The notes below the pieces were generated by a model. The model ran no database searches. It was not told where the DNA came from and saw nothing but the letters and a program-made list of their open reading frames with translations. Of a stretch of DNA of 64,000 nucleotides, positions 14,723 to 27,500 are shown one piece after another; position 1 is the first letter of the stretch, and each line of letters starts with the position of its first letter. The DNA lies in contig JACAXG010000130.1 in NCBI GenBank assembly GCA_018881555.1, forward strand, positions 2,055,848 to 2,119,847, in the 5' to 3' direction. The position numbers and the translations under genes are program-made. The stretch is from Amblyornis subalaris (lineage: Eukaryota > Chordata > Aves > Passeriformes > Ptilonorhynchidae).

Positions 14723-15273
14723 TGTACTGACTTTGGCTGGGGTTTATTTTTGTTTATTTTTTTTCACAGTAGCTGGTAAGGGGCTGTGTCTGTGGCTTCT
14801 GCCCAAGTGGAGCTGGTAGCGCAGGGCTGTGTCAGGCCCTGCTGACCAGCACTTGCCCAGCACGAGGGCTGTGCTGCCCCTCACCCGTCCTCCAGCCAGC
14901 AAGGGAGGGGGCACAGCTGGACAGCTGACCCCACTGACCGAAGGGCCATCCCAACCTGGACAGCATTGTGCCCAGCAGTAACAGCTGGGGGAAGGAGGAG
15001 GAAGGGGGCCTGTGGAGTGATGGCATTTGCCTTTCCCAGCCACACATGCTGGAGCCTTGCTGGATGGCTGGACACCTGCCTGCCCATGGGAAGCGGGGAA
15101 TTAATTTCTTGCTTTGCTTTACTTGCACATTCAGCTTTCACTTTCTCTATGACACTGTTTTAATCTCAACTCAGGAGTTTTTGCACTTTTACTCTTCGAT
15201 TCTGTCCCTGGGAAAGGGGGAGTGAGTGAGCAGCTCTGTAGGACTGAACTGCCCACCAGCTTAAACCACAACA
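14723..15273 (+). mobile_element. Solo LTR of an avian endogenous retrovirus
   Basis: About 550 bases that start TGTACTGACTTTGGCTGGGG and end TTAAACCACAACA, giving TG...CA termini. Internal landmarks match an LTR family widespread in birds: AGCTGGTA near the start, AGCTGACCCC with AGCTGGGGGAAG in the middle, GGAGTGATGGCATTTGCCTT, ACACCTGCCTGCCCATGGGAAG, TTTAATCTCAACTCAGGAGT and GAGTGAGTGAGCAGCT near the end. No internal retroviral genes adjoin it, so this is a solo LTR left by recombination. CACAT precedes the element and recurs at 15272-15276 overlapping its 3' end, a possible but uncertain target-site duplication. The family name is not assigned. Confidence 0.8.
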
Positions 15274-16323
15274 CATCTAAATAGTTCATTGATTTAAAGC
15301 TGCAAACCTGCATAACTCTGCATAATTGAGAATTCTATACTACTTTATCTATTCCTTAAAAGCTTGCCTTTATTATTGTCCTGTGTTTTGTACTTCTCTC
15401 CTGGAAATGCCAAACCACATTGGGCACTCCTCTGCTACGTGCAGGTGGAGACGCATTGGAATGCATGGACCAACAAGCAGCCCCCTTCTGAGAGAAGCAC
15501 ATGTGTAACTTGTGAGAGTTTTTGAGACTTGTCCTTTTGATTGCTTAGCAGATGTTTCTAAATGAAGGAAAAGCTTGATTGGGTGGTTTTATTACTTCTT
15601 GATATGCTTGCAAATTTATCAGGTCATTTAGAAACCTGAAACACTGAGTTATAGTCATAAAAGAACTGTGGAAAGTGATATAAAAAATCAGGTATGACAC
15701 ATGGAATTGTGACATGTTCTGTGCTTCTTTGGGTTATTACTGCTTGATTAAAGAGTTAATTTTTAGAAGTAAAACCTTAAAGAAACCGTTTTTATTTTCT
15801 AGAACCGTAAAGTTATGCATTTGACTTTTCAAGATCCTATTGTACAACTATTAGAGTTCATTTTTTATTCTGCTTCCTTAATTGCTGTTTAATGGGTGCT
15901 GTAGAAACAGGGTCCTTGAAGCTTTAGGTGTGCACCTGCTGACGGGCAGCTTGTGACAGGCTCAGTGTGCCAGCCTTTGTTATCTGCAAGCCAAAACCAG
16001 TAAAAATAGTGTTTCAAAAAGAGCCAGATATGTCTGGTTATTCATTTATGGCACCTTGGAAGCCAAGTAGCATTTAATGTCGCTTTATTTGTGGAGAGTA
16101 GGCTCGGTTCCAGTTGCAGAGTTCACCGTGGTCTCCCCCAGCCACGCACACCCATGGGCCTGGAGCTTGGGCTGAGCATGAGGAATCCCTGCAGGAGCCT
16201 CCACAGGTGAGCAGGGAGGGCCTTGCTGGGCCATGGGGTGCCCTGGCTGTGCTGGCAGAGGAAGGAATGCTCACCGTGGGCTGCAGCGCTTGGAGACGAG
16301 GAGTGTGGTGTGGTCCTTACAGT

Positions 16324-16525
16324 GCCATGTCTGTGGGAAGGGAAGGGAAGGGAAGGGAAGGGAAGGGAAGGGGAGAGGAGGCTCATGTCTGTGGGAATGT
16401 AAGAGGAGGGGAGACCTGTGTCTGTGGTGAGGGAAGGAGAGGGGAGACTCATTTCTGTGGGAAGGTAAGAGGAGGGGAGACCCATGTCTGTGGTGAGGGA
16501 AGGCGAGGGGAGACTCGTGTAAGGG
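16324..16525. repeat. 33-bp minisatellite with embedded (GGAAG)n expansion
   Basis: Units begin at 16382, 16415, 16448, 16481 and (partial) 16514, exactly 33 bases apart, with alternating variants so that a 66-base higher-order period is also visible. Each unit carries TGTCTGTGG or TTTCTGTGG followed by a GGAAG/GGAGG-rich part. The preceding unit, starting near 16325, has the same TGTCTGTGGGAAGGG start, then about seven GGAAG pentamers. Because 33 is a multiple of three, long open frames appear on both strands; these are artefacts of the repeat. Confidence 0.85.
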
Positions 16526-17160
16526 GAGAAGGAAGGGAGTGGAGTGGCTCTTGGTGTGGCTGGACCAGCATGTTCAGGTGTCCCTGCACAGTCCTGACAC
16601 CAGAAACCTGGCAACACCGGGGCTGTGCAGTTTTTCCTTGTTCCGGAAGATAAATGTGATGTGGGTGTGTGGTAAGAACAGGCTGTTTGTACAGGCTCAT
16701 TTCAGGGTATGGGACAGCCTCCCTGTGCTTCACCTGCAAGGTGCTGAAGAGAGAAGTCCTGCCCCGAAAGTGGCTGAGTCTGAGCTAGCCTCCTGCTCTG
16801 ATGTGTTTGGGAAGCAGCTTTTCTTTCTCCATTTGCTGTGGTAGAAGCTGGTAGGTGACCATGCTCCTGCACCATAGGTTGCCCTCATGACTGCACCACT
16901 GCCTCTCATCACTCACCTCACTCGAGTTTCCCTGAAACTGTTTGATTGCCTTAGTGGCTGCTGGGAAACTGCACGTGAACTGTGTCACCAGCTCTTTTAG
17001 CAGACCACAGTAGAGGGGTTAATAAAGACACTTTGCTAGTGCTTGGAGAGGCTCATGGGCCTGAAGAGGAGCCATTCCTCTCACAGCCCGTGTGCTGCTG
17101 TACACAGAGCAGAACAAAAGTACTCGTTCTTACACCATCCCCTCACCACTGCCCAGGCCT

Positions 17161-17460
17161 GCCTGTAGCAGCACGGCACTCCTCTGACAGCACGGTGCTT
17201 TGCCTGGGCTCCGCGTACAGCACGAGGGCAGAAACCTCCCGAGAGGCCAGCGATCCCGGGGGAGATCCCTCCGGGGTCAGCTCGAGTGCCCTTCCAATGC
17301 CATTGGAAACAGGCAGCTCTGCAGCACAGGTGTGCACTGATCCTGTGGATTGCCCTGTCCCTTTAGGGCAGTGTGTGCCCGGCTCTGTGCTCATGCGAGT
17401 TCTCGTGGCNAATACAGCCCCGGGCTGAAGGGTCTCACGGGTCCGTTCCCAGCCTTCGTA
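17161..17460. promoter_or_regulatory. Small CpG-rich segment 1 kb upstream of coding exon 1
   Basis: By eye I count 17 CpG in 300 bases, with GC near 60 percent, against strong CpG depletion in the flanks. The rough observed/expected ratio is near 0.6. It lies about 0.95-1.25 kb before the first coding exon, so an alternative promoter or enhancer is conceivable. No TATA box, initiator or donor site was convincingly paired with it. Confidence 0.35.
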
Positions 17461-18399
17461 CCTGTTTGCAGCCTTAAGTGTCTCCTTACTCTTTGTGTAA
17501 TGAATGGAACGGGGAAGGAAACTGCTGTTCCTATTTGTCTGCCCTAGGAATATTGAGTGGGTGTTTGCTGAAAATCTAAAATGAAATATGGACCACTGCT
17601 AACATTAGACCTCACAAGCTTTATATTCTGAGGGAAAGCATGGTATGTGTGTAGAAACTGTGTGAATGCCACCTACTTGCTATTTTCAAAGCATTAAACA
17701 CACTTCACAAATATCTCTGTAATATTAGTTAATAGTGACTTTGATAATTGAACAAATTAATTGCTTTTTTCCATGGACTGGAATTGTTAGTGTGCTGCCT
17801 CTGCAATAACAGCTTGGGATTCTTGGATGCTGATCTTCTCAGTCCTTTCCACGCTATCCATAGCCCAGGGCAATTGCTTTAACTTTAGCATTTTAATTTC
17901 CTCTTTTGCAAAAAGAACATTAGAAGCATTGCTCCCATTAAGTTTTTATTACCATAATTAGTCTCTTTCACGGTTTGTTCCTGACAGCAGAGCATTTTGC
18001 TGTTATGTGTCATTCTTCTGTGCTGAAAACTGCATGTGGTAAACTTGTACTGATCCTGGGTGTTCTTAGTGGTTAACACTAGTATTTTTCATGCATCTTG
18101 AATTTTGCTAGTTTTAGTAACCACAAAATAGTGGCTTTTTAAAAATAATCTTGAAGTATCGTGCTACCTCCTTGCTCCTGCCTGACCCTTGAGTTCTGTA
18201 GGTAATTCTGGTCTCCGTTTGCGAAGGTGAAGCATAGTCACACAACATACATGGAGATTAGTAGTACACAGTTCTCTGCTAATTTGGTTGAGTTTGGAAA
18301 GCTTTTAGAAAAAAAGAAAAAGATAATTTATAATCCTGAAAACTTGGATTTTAAACATCACTGGCTGAAAATGTAAACTATCTTAAAATCTTGTTGCAG

Positions 18400-18533
18400 G
18401 CAAAATGCCAGCCCCTGAGCAGAGCCCAATGGTGGAGGAGGGGCTGCCGCAGACAGCGCAGGAGACTTCCACAGGCCCAGGCATGGAACCAGAGACTACT
18501 GCCACGACCATTTTAGCTTCTGTAAAGGAACAG
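18400..18533 (+). CDS. PKP4: PKP4 coding exon 1 (5 nt of 5' UTR plus residues 1-43)
   Basis: The acceptor is TTGTTGCAG at 18391-18399 and the donor is CAG|GTATCT at 18533/18534. The ATG at 18405-18407 lies only five bases into the exon and has A at -3, so the 5' UTR must come mainly from an upstream exon. The protein starts [13 protein letters not shown] and ends TILASVKEQ, which is the recognisable PKP4 N-terminus. The 129 coding bases end in phase 0. The exon ends inside the start of the predicted coiled coil. No other in-frame upstream ATG is possible inside this exon. Confidence 0.97.
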
Positions 18534-21500
18534 GTATCTGCCTTGTTTTCAGCAATTCATCAGTTCTGAGTGTGTGTAGAGTTAACCGCTGTCTCTTACT
18601 GCCTTACTGGAACAACCATTACTGTTTATTTCTATAGCATGTGGCCCAGTGTCACTATAGTATATTTCATGTATCAGTTTTAGAGTCTGAATATAAGGGG
18701 TTCAGTTACCTGCATTAAACAGAAGCATCATTCTGATATTCTGTATCCCTTGGAATGTCTGCACTGCTGTTGTAAGTCAGACTGGAAATGCAGGTTTAGT
18801 GTTGAAAAAAGAAGAAAAGCTAGTGTAGAATTGATGCAACATTGGAACCAGTCCTTGTAAGTCCTGCAAAGCTGTGTTTGGTGCCAGAAAGCCCTGCACA
18901 TACAGATTGGGTATGATTAATTGTATTTTATTAAAAAATGGGCTTTGAACTCCGAGTTTGGTTTCAGTTATCAATACCAAGGAACTAATATATTATAAAT
19001 CTGCAGCACATTTATGGATGTGTATCTAAAGTGATAATTTCTATAGGAAAAGTAAAGTTGCGTTTGCAATCAAATTAAATTTTAATTTGTAAAGATTATT
19101 CAAGTGTGAAAAATTGCAGTTCTATAAGAAAACAGTAGAGTTAAAATTTTTATTGTTTTTTTATTTTAAATTGAAAGAACAGAAAGGGAGATGTGATACT
19201 TTGGCTTTCATTGTATCATGAAGAGAAATAATCATCATCTTTCTTGACTTAATACACAAATTGTAACATGAATTTCAGAATAAATCTGCTTTGCTGTCTC
19301 TGTTTTGGAACTTTCTTAAGGACGAATCAGGACTTGATTCAAGAGAATAACTTTGAATGCAAACACTTAATGTATTAGTTCTTATGTTGACCCGTATTAA
19401 TATTTTTTTAAAAGGTGAGAATTAGATTATATCTTCTTTATATCAACAATTTTCATACCCATAATACCTTACCGTTGAACAGAAATTTTCTGCAGGGTGA
19501 TGAAATTTGGATCTTTATTTTCATGCCTAAATTAATAGTTTCAAAAGTAATTTAAGATGACAATAGCAGCCCTAAAAATTTCTTAGCAATGTTGAAATTA
19601 TTATTAACGCTTGCAGTGTGCAGGGTATCAATACCAGAAGCTGTTGCTGTGTGAGAAGACACAGCCACGAGTTACAGGGCCCTCAGTCCCCTCCCACCTT
19701 CCACAGCAGTTTGCCTTGTGCCATCTTAGCCTGTCACAAATGGCCATTAGGACTCACTTGCTTAAAGTATTTTTTGTGATGGCTTTAAGTTGGTCCATTT
19801 TACGTAGCAGTGCACAAAGCCTGTGCTCATGGCTGAGTTGGTGAGCAGAGTGTCAGCATCAGAGCTGTGACCCGATGCCCAGAGCAGTATCCTGTCATTG
19901 CTGGGATCTCCAGGCAGGGATCCCACTGCCCAGAGCAGTGTCAGAGATGTGATTGCTGGGATCTCCGGGCAGGGATCCCACTGCAGGGACCCCACTGCCC
20001 AGCATGCCTCCCTGCTGCTGCTGCAGCCATGGTGGATCACACTGAGTGAGCAGTTAGGACAGCACTGTCTGAAACAGCTTCATACACGAGTGTGCAGTGA
20101 AGGCATTTGTTAGTGTTCCTTTGCGTGCCCAAGCAATGTTTTTATCTTTTTATAAGTCTTAGAGAAAAAATGATAATGGAATATCTCTTTGTTTTGAAAA
20201 GAAGGTTAAAACTTCTTCCTCTTTCCATTTATAAAAGGCTATTAAATATGTGGGCTATTACATAACTAAATTCTGATGAATGCTAAAAAAATTTAAATTG
20301 TCATTAATCATTAGCGTTACACAAACTTCAGAACTGGAGCTTTACTGTGAAATGTACAGACACATTGAATGAGTGTTAGGGGAGGAAAATGTAAATTGTC
20401 CTTTGCTCTTGGAAGTGATAACATGAAAGAATTAACAGCTGAACTGTTGCTTTCTGGTATTTTTTTCTGTTGATAATAATTACAGACACTGACATGTTCA
20501 ACACCCTTCCTGTGTGGCAGGAAGCCCAGAACAGAATATTTTGCAGTGAAGTTCTTTACTTTCTTAAGCTTGAACAGAAACTACTACAGTGTTTGCTGTT
20601 TCCTTTGGTACAGGAATTGCTGTGAGGTGCAGCAGGTCAGTGTTTGTAAAACAGAGCTGCCACACCTTGACCTAAGTACTTCAGAAACACTTACTGCAGT
20701 GGAAACACAATCAAGAAAAGCCTTTATTTTTACTTGTCAAACTGGGCAAGATTTTAACTTAAGAGAAACTTTAAAAATTACTACAGTAGTTCTAAGATAG
20801 ATAAATGTGTTGAATTACTTTAAGCTTTCTTCCATAGCCTTGATGCAATAGTTACGATTATATAAAAAGTTGCACTACTTAGTCTATGAACACCCGCCCC
20901 GAAGCTTCTTCTAAATACACTTTCCATTTGTTTCTATTTGTTTCCTTTTCCTACGACCCCAAATCAGTTAAAGCAACTGTTTCACTGAACAGGAGTGTGT
21001 CCTCCAAAGTGTGATCAGTCTCTCCTTGAGACAGGTGTCAGACAACTGGGTCAACCTCCATTGGTTATATTTTAGGAAAGGAACATTGCAATTAACTGGT
21101 AGTGTAATAAAATAACATGAGCTGAACAGGTTTAACCTGTGAAGAAATTTAGATTACTACAGCTTTGTGCTTTCTTGACAAAGCCCAAGGTCTGTTTTAA
21201 AGTGAAAATATCTCTCGTTAGTATAAATTCCAACGGTGCCACCACAAGCGCCACTGGTTTTGGCTGTGTGGGGGGACAGTTCTGTCATGTATCTGAGCTA
21301 CTCTGTTTGTGGGTACACAGGTGGGTGTGTTTAGTTGAGTTCTGTAGGGATCTCTTATCCACGTTAAAAGTAAATTGAGTATTTTCATCTTCTTAAAAAT
21401 TGTAGGGGCAGCATGGTAGGAGTAACTTTTTGGGGGCTTGGAATGTAGGGCAGCTAATTGCTAACTGCTCCTTGTAGGTTTGTGGAATCACGGCCATTTT

Positions 21501-24500
21501 CCACGCTCAAGCTGCACGCTGCTGGATTTGGAATGAACTGCTGCTGAATTGACAAGATTAAATGGGATCATTTGGAATTGTGAATTTCCTGCTTAGCACA
21601 TTTGTTTTCAGAGATTGGGCTGAGAGAAAATGTCTCACAGGAAAAACCACCCATTGATGCGGTTTTCAAAAGTAACTGGAATATGCTGATTTTAATGTCT
21701 TTGCTAAGACAGAAGCACTTGCAGCAGTGGCTGGTTTTTTAGTTTGTTCTTTGGTCTAGCTGTTTGTGACACCTAGAGATGGACAACTTTTCACCTTTTC
21801 TTTAGTAAAAAGGTGATACAGTAAGAACAATTGGATATGCTTTCAGATGGATAATAATACATGTCTTGGGTTTCCCTAAGTGTTTTCTTAGAAGTGTTAT
21901 TTGTTCAAGACTTCAGCAAAATCTGTTCCTTTTGTATAAGTGTTTTGAATCATATCATGTAAATAGAGAATGTGCACTTTGCTTTTTTTCTTTGTTATTG
22001 CTTAAGTACAAATTTCTTACATATTTTTTGAGATGTTTTTAATAGGATTTGGGAGCAGGGAGCAAACCTCTACATTTTTCAGGTGAAAGTGGAAGGAAGA
22101 ATTCATTTTCCCTATTTTTTTTTTTTTTAATGTTAAAACACCTTTACTAGAATGACAAGTATTGATATTAAGTCTGGGAGATTTCTTTACAGGTCAGATA
22201 TGTGGTGCTGTACATTCAGTACTCTGTGTAGGCATGTCACTTCATGGAGATACCTGAAAAAGAAACTTACTAAATGCACTTCCAGTAATTGGGCACACAC
22301 TTTTCAGTCTCGCTTTGAAATTCTGATTTGCATGCATCTAGAGATCAGTTAGGTGGCGGTTCTGAAGTGAAGGCAGTACTTTTCATTAAATGGACTTCCA
22401 AGCTTGGCATGAGTGAAACAAAAATCTTGGTCAACATTTTGTGAATGGCTGGAAGAACTGGGGGGTTTTTTCCAACTCTCTTAATATTGTGTTCAACTGC
22501 ATAGGTCACTCTTGCCTATTTAGTCCCAGAACTTTGAAGTTTAGAGTTTCTGCTGTTTACCAGCATTTCTAGTTTCAGTGAGTCAAGTCTGTGATGTCGA
22601 CTTCCTAAAGGTCTTATTCTAGGACAATATGCCCCTCCTGTCTCAGGTGAAATGGTTGACTCATTTCCTTATTCAAAATTGTCTGTATTCCTTTATCTAT
22701 ATGGAGACCTAGAAGTTAATTCTCCTTTCTCATGTGTACTGTTAGGCTGAGGACAAACTCCCCTTGGAAAAGAGCCTGTCTAGAACTGTGGGTGCCTCTG
22801 AAATATACTGAAGTATTGACACCTTTTGTAGCATGCTTAGATTATCAGCTTGTCTGCTCATCAGTGACTGAGCCCTGGTCCCCAGCTGGCAGAGCAGTAC
22901 CCTCAGCTCCAGCCCTGACTTAAACAGCCCGAGCGTTGTCACAAAGCTGCCAGAGAGGATGTGTCAGAGGCAGTCTGGGAATGCCTCCAGTGCCATTCTT
23001 TCCTTCTGCCATTGGCAACACTAAGCTTTCTATGAAATGCTGAAGTTTTGATCCCTCATCAGCTAGAGCAGCACTACTCTGTTGTACCAGACTAGTGAAC
23101 AATGCAGGCATAAAAGTATTAAGGGCTTTAATGGTCTGCTGCTGTTGAATACAGAGTAAGTGTGATCAGCCAGTAATTGTAGCTGTGTCATTTCACGTCC
23201 TGTAATCTGTGATTCTCTCTACACTGTCCAATTTTTTATCTTTTGTCTTCTATTTTGGAAGATACTGAGATACTGAAAGCATGCAAATGCAGTTGTGTGC
23301 GTGAGTAAACTTAATTTTTACAGAAAATATTATGGTTGCTCTAATATGGTTAGTTACAAGTACAGGCTTTTTCTGCAATAGATTCTGGTAGAGAGTTTAA
23401 ATATTGGGTCACTACAGCATGACATCCATATTGGAAAATACAGTATTCAGTGTGGGTTTAAGTGGTCAGTTGCTTGATCTAGCTCTGAATTACAGCAGGT
23501 GGAAACATACATACATCAGTGCAAGAGGTTAATGTGAAGGAAGGTATAAATCAATTTAATTTTGTTTGTCCTCTTCTTTGTTGAATGTTTGTATCATGAA
23601 AATATCCAAAATATAATAGCCTTTTCTTTAGCACTGTGTGAACTTTCACAGGTGATGGGAGTTGTGTGGCTCTGCACTGTGGTTGCAGTTGAATGAGAAT
23701 TAGTAAATGCAAGATAAAAATATTCCTCTCAAATGTAGGCTGTACTTTCTCAGATCAGCAGCTTGAGCTGTTGATAGAGGCTTAGCTCAATTGCTCAACA
23801 GAAAACATTTTTGTGATTAGGATCACATTTCATAGTTCAACTTACAATTACCTTCGTAATATTTCATAGACAGTGACATTTGGTGTTTGAAGCAACTTAG
23901 CATATTCCAGTGTTACTGCAACTGAAAGTACCAGCCCATTCTAGCCCTGTCTTCTGCCACAGCAGCCACTGAGAACTGGTCAAATGAAGAAGCTGCAAGA
24001 GATGCCTTTGTTTACTAGAGGCGTTGTCTCCCTCTGATGTCCCAGCTGCCCGATCTGGATCTGGCTAGCCAGGCATGAACCATTCAAAAGGAGTCTGTGA
24101 CTTTTCTTCACTGCTCATGCCATTGCTGATGATTCTTGCAGAACTGTTACTAAGCTAGCCACCTGNACTGCTGTTTGTTTAAAGTTTTAAGTTGTCTGTT
24201 TTTCCAGAGGTATTCAAATCGCAATGGGGCGGGGATAAAGTAATTTTTATTTTTCAGCATGGTGAATGTAGATTCCTCATTCTCATCCGTGTTACTGAGG
24301 GATAAAAGTTCCTCGTTAACATAAATGGAAAAGGTGGATCTGCAACATGGTATCATGATAGGAGGGAGTTAGAAGGCACAGAATTGCCCCTAAACCCTCT
24401 TTTATTATCCAAAGCCTGCAACAGGAGAATGGCAGTCTCCATGGTCAGTCATGCAAACAGCATTCCCATTAATTACTTGTTTTCAAATGTTTGCTGGCAA

Positions 24501-27500
24501 TAGCCAAGCACAGTGTGTTGGTGGTGGTTGTCCCTTGCCCCAGAGTCACCAGCCTGTCAGTGACACTCAGCTTTCACATGGAAAGAGTATTCAGCTGTTG
24601 AGATTGGTGTAACTGGTCTTCTCTGTACCTTGCGACAGTGAAGTGTCATCTCAGGTGAGATTTCCGCTGGGCGTGCAGAGCTCGCCAAGGAAGAGCTGCT
24701 GGTCACCTGGTGTGAGCACTACAACATCAACACCCCACGCAGGGTTTGTCCCTCCTCCGAAAGCTTCAGCCTCCAAATTTCCAAAAGGAAATTACACAGT
24801 TCTAAAATGTTCTGGGCTCTGGTTTTCACTCATGGCAGCCTGTCCACCTGCAGTCAGTACAACTGCTTTCCAAAGTGAGCTGCTTTCTTGCTCCATGTGT
24901 GTGCTTCCTAATCTGGAGCTGGAATTGTGGTTGAAGCTGTCATTTGTGTTAAGAATTATGGTTTGTGGCTTTGCGGTGGAATTTTAGGTTATGAACATAA
25001 AACCTGCAGTTTGATAAGGTGATTAAGTTGCTGCTGCTAAAGAGGTTTGTAGAATTACAGGCTGCGTTTTTTTCCTCAATGTACATTGAATAATTTTGAA
25101 TAAAAGTAGTTCTGGCCAAGCCAGTGTAGTATCTCTGTGAAGATTTGGTTGCTCCTTGGGATGCAGTGTGGCAGCATGTTCTGTAATTTTATATCTGTGA
25201 TTTTAATATGTGCTTGCCACATGGATGTTCTGCTGCAAATGCTAATAAGCTTATTAAGAGTTGTATTTGAGTCCTGCAGTGCCGTTCTGTCAGTAGCCAG
25301 TGCTGTAGGAGTTGGTGAGTTGTGATTTGTGCCCAGGGCAGCAGCTCTTCTGTGAACACCCTGTTCAAGGAGCGAGCTCTCCTGTTGGTCCCAGAGAAGC
25401 TGGATAGGGAAGCAAATTCCAATAAATTCCTGCCAGAACTAGTGTGCTGTCTGANAGATACACACTGTGGGGATATATCCATTCAGAGTGGTATAAAATT
25501 TCATTATAAGGAAGCATAAACTAGAAAGGTGATCAATTTAGAATTGATTGGGACTTAGTTTTCTATAATAATAATATGATTTAAGCTAAAAAAAAAAGGT
25601 CTTAAAGCATGAGGTATTCCAGCTGTAAAAAAGATGGTACCTCTAAAACTATCCCTCTTGTGTATTTATGCAGGTATTTAAGACATATCACCTACAGCTG
25701 CAGATACCAAATTTAAGAAGGCACATACAAAAGTCAGCACTCATTGTTTCAAAAAGTCTGTAAACTGCTGCTTCATTGGATTCCCAGGCTGCCCACNCCA
25801 GAAGGTACTCAGACTAGAAAATAGAGCTGGATTTTTTTTTTATTGCTATGCTTGAACTTGCAAAAGCACATTAGATCTTCTTAAGCATCAGAGTGATTTA
25901 AAGCTGGCAGACGAGTTGCAGGCCTCTTACCCCTCTGCCATTCAGTGCACTGTGCAGTTTGTGGGCTTTCTGGTCAACACCAAAAGGGAGTGATGAACAG
26001 TGTAAATAGACAGCTGATGGTGTTGGTCCCAGCTCAGCAGTGCAAGTGCCTCTGAAGTGGCCAAACAAGGCTTGGTGGCTTTTTCTCTTTTTTCTCCTTA
26101 GCACAGTTTTTCTGATAGAATACAAGCGAGTTTTTCTTTTAAACATAGTTGAAATAAATGAAGTAAAATTTATTGCTCAGTTGTACATTTATTTAATTCA
26201 CCTCTTCTACCCTCAAGAAAAATAGAAGTACAGTTCTTTTGTTTTAACTGCCTTCGAATTTTTGTAGTGTGGGGCTACAAAAATAGGGATCTTTATTTAA
26301 ATGGGCAATTTACTACTTCAGATGTTACGCAACAAGGTGTTTTCTAGAATAATGTGTTCATTAATGCCTCTATCTGTAATGAAAAGGGAAATTAATAGAG
26401 ATTGGTTGAATGGAAGATATTGATGGCTAGCATGTTTTATTTTATTCATCTAATTAAAAGATCAGTAAATAACAATAAGTTTGGATTCACAGTTTGCATC
26501 CATGACATTGCTGTTTAAAAATTGGTTTAAAAGGAACTGGAAACAGCTTTAAACATAGGCTAAATGGTTTATATTATTTCTGCAAACAAGCAGCACAGTA
26601 CTGTTTATTTTAAAGGTTTGTGTTTGTTACATCCTGTATAATATAGCATCATTTACTTGGGAAGAAGCTTGTCTTGCTGACATTTGCTCCAAAACTTGCG
26701 GAGCTTCAGCATCTGAATGGATTTTTTTTTTTTAAATCACAGCATTCCCCACTAACTTGTGAATGACTGTTCCAAGAATCAGCTTTTAGATGGATGTATT
26801 ATCTATATTCTGACTTAGAACTGGAAAATAAACTATCATTTATAAATTTCTTTGACTTTTTTCACTTAATAGACATTTTGGTATTTTCTCTCCAAAAGAC
26901 AAACTGTCCAAATGAAGTGCCTGGGTGCATGTGGACTGTTGTGGTATCACATGGAGCTGAATCGAGCCAAGCCCCGGTGTCACACTGTGGCAACTTGGTC
27001 TCTGTGTTGTACAAACCTTCAGATATTATCTGGGCTTTCTGGTCCAGACTCAGGACCATGAGGTTCGTGGTGCTCCGTGGGTTATCGTGTTGATGAGACC
27101 CTTCATATCAGGTCTCAAAATTAAAACAATTTAGCTGTGGAATTCTACCTAAAAGCAGCTTTTAATAAAATCCAAGTTAAGAACATATGTCAAAAATGCT
27201 CCCTCATATCTGAGCATCCACTGTGCTAAGCTTTCCTAATGCTGAGGCTTGACAGCAATGCCAACCCTCATGGAAGGGGTGTTCAGAAGGGAGGGTGAGG
27301 GTCACAGCTTCCTCCCATAACTCTAGCATATTCTGCTCTGTTCTCTGAGTAGAGCAATAGTAGAAAAGCAGAGTCTGCTCTGTGGGTGCTCGTGTCCTGG
27401 GGCAGTGGTGGGAGAGCTCCATGTCCTGGATGCAAAACCACTTTTGCTGGCCAATATTTGGGATGTTAGGATGTATTTATTCAGTTTGGTTAGTGAGTTC

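Larger units (their letters stand above)
1..18399 (+). other. Intron 1 (3' part) or upstream sequence of PKP4
   Basis: No exon of PKP4 or another gene could be recognised here. The sequence is AT-rich with local GC-richer islands. Because coding exon 1 carries only five bases of 5' UTR, this stretch is most simply the end of the first intron, with the promoter exon upstream. It contains a solo LTR, a minisatellite, an 18-bp tandem pair and two CpG-richer patches, listed separately. The overlapping open frames on both strands at about 4274-4844 and 6561-7456 show no family resemblance and look like chance frames in GC-richer DNA. Confidence 0.8.

Noticed and set aside
16114..16653. 179- and 164-codon open frames on opposite strands
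   Set aside because: They exist only because the 33-bp repeat is a multiple of three and lacks stops in several frames.
1..18399. Search for a PKP4 5' UTR exon or core promoter
   Set aside because: No donor-flanked CpG island of convincing size or recognisable exon was found; CpG patches are reported only as candidates.
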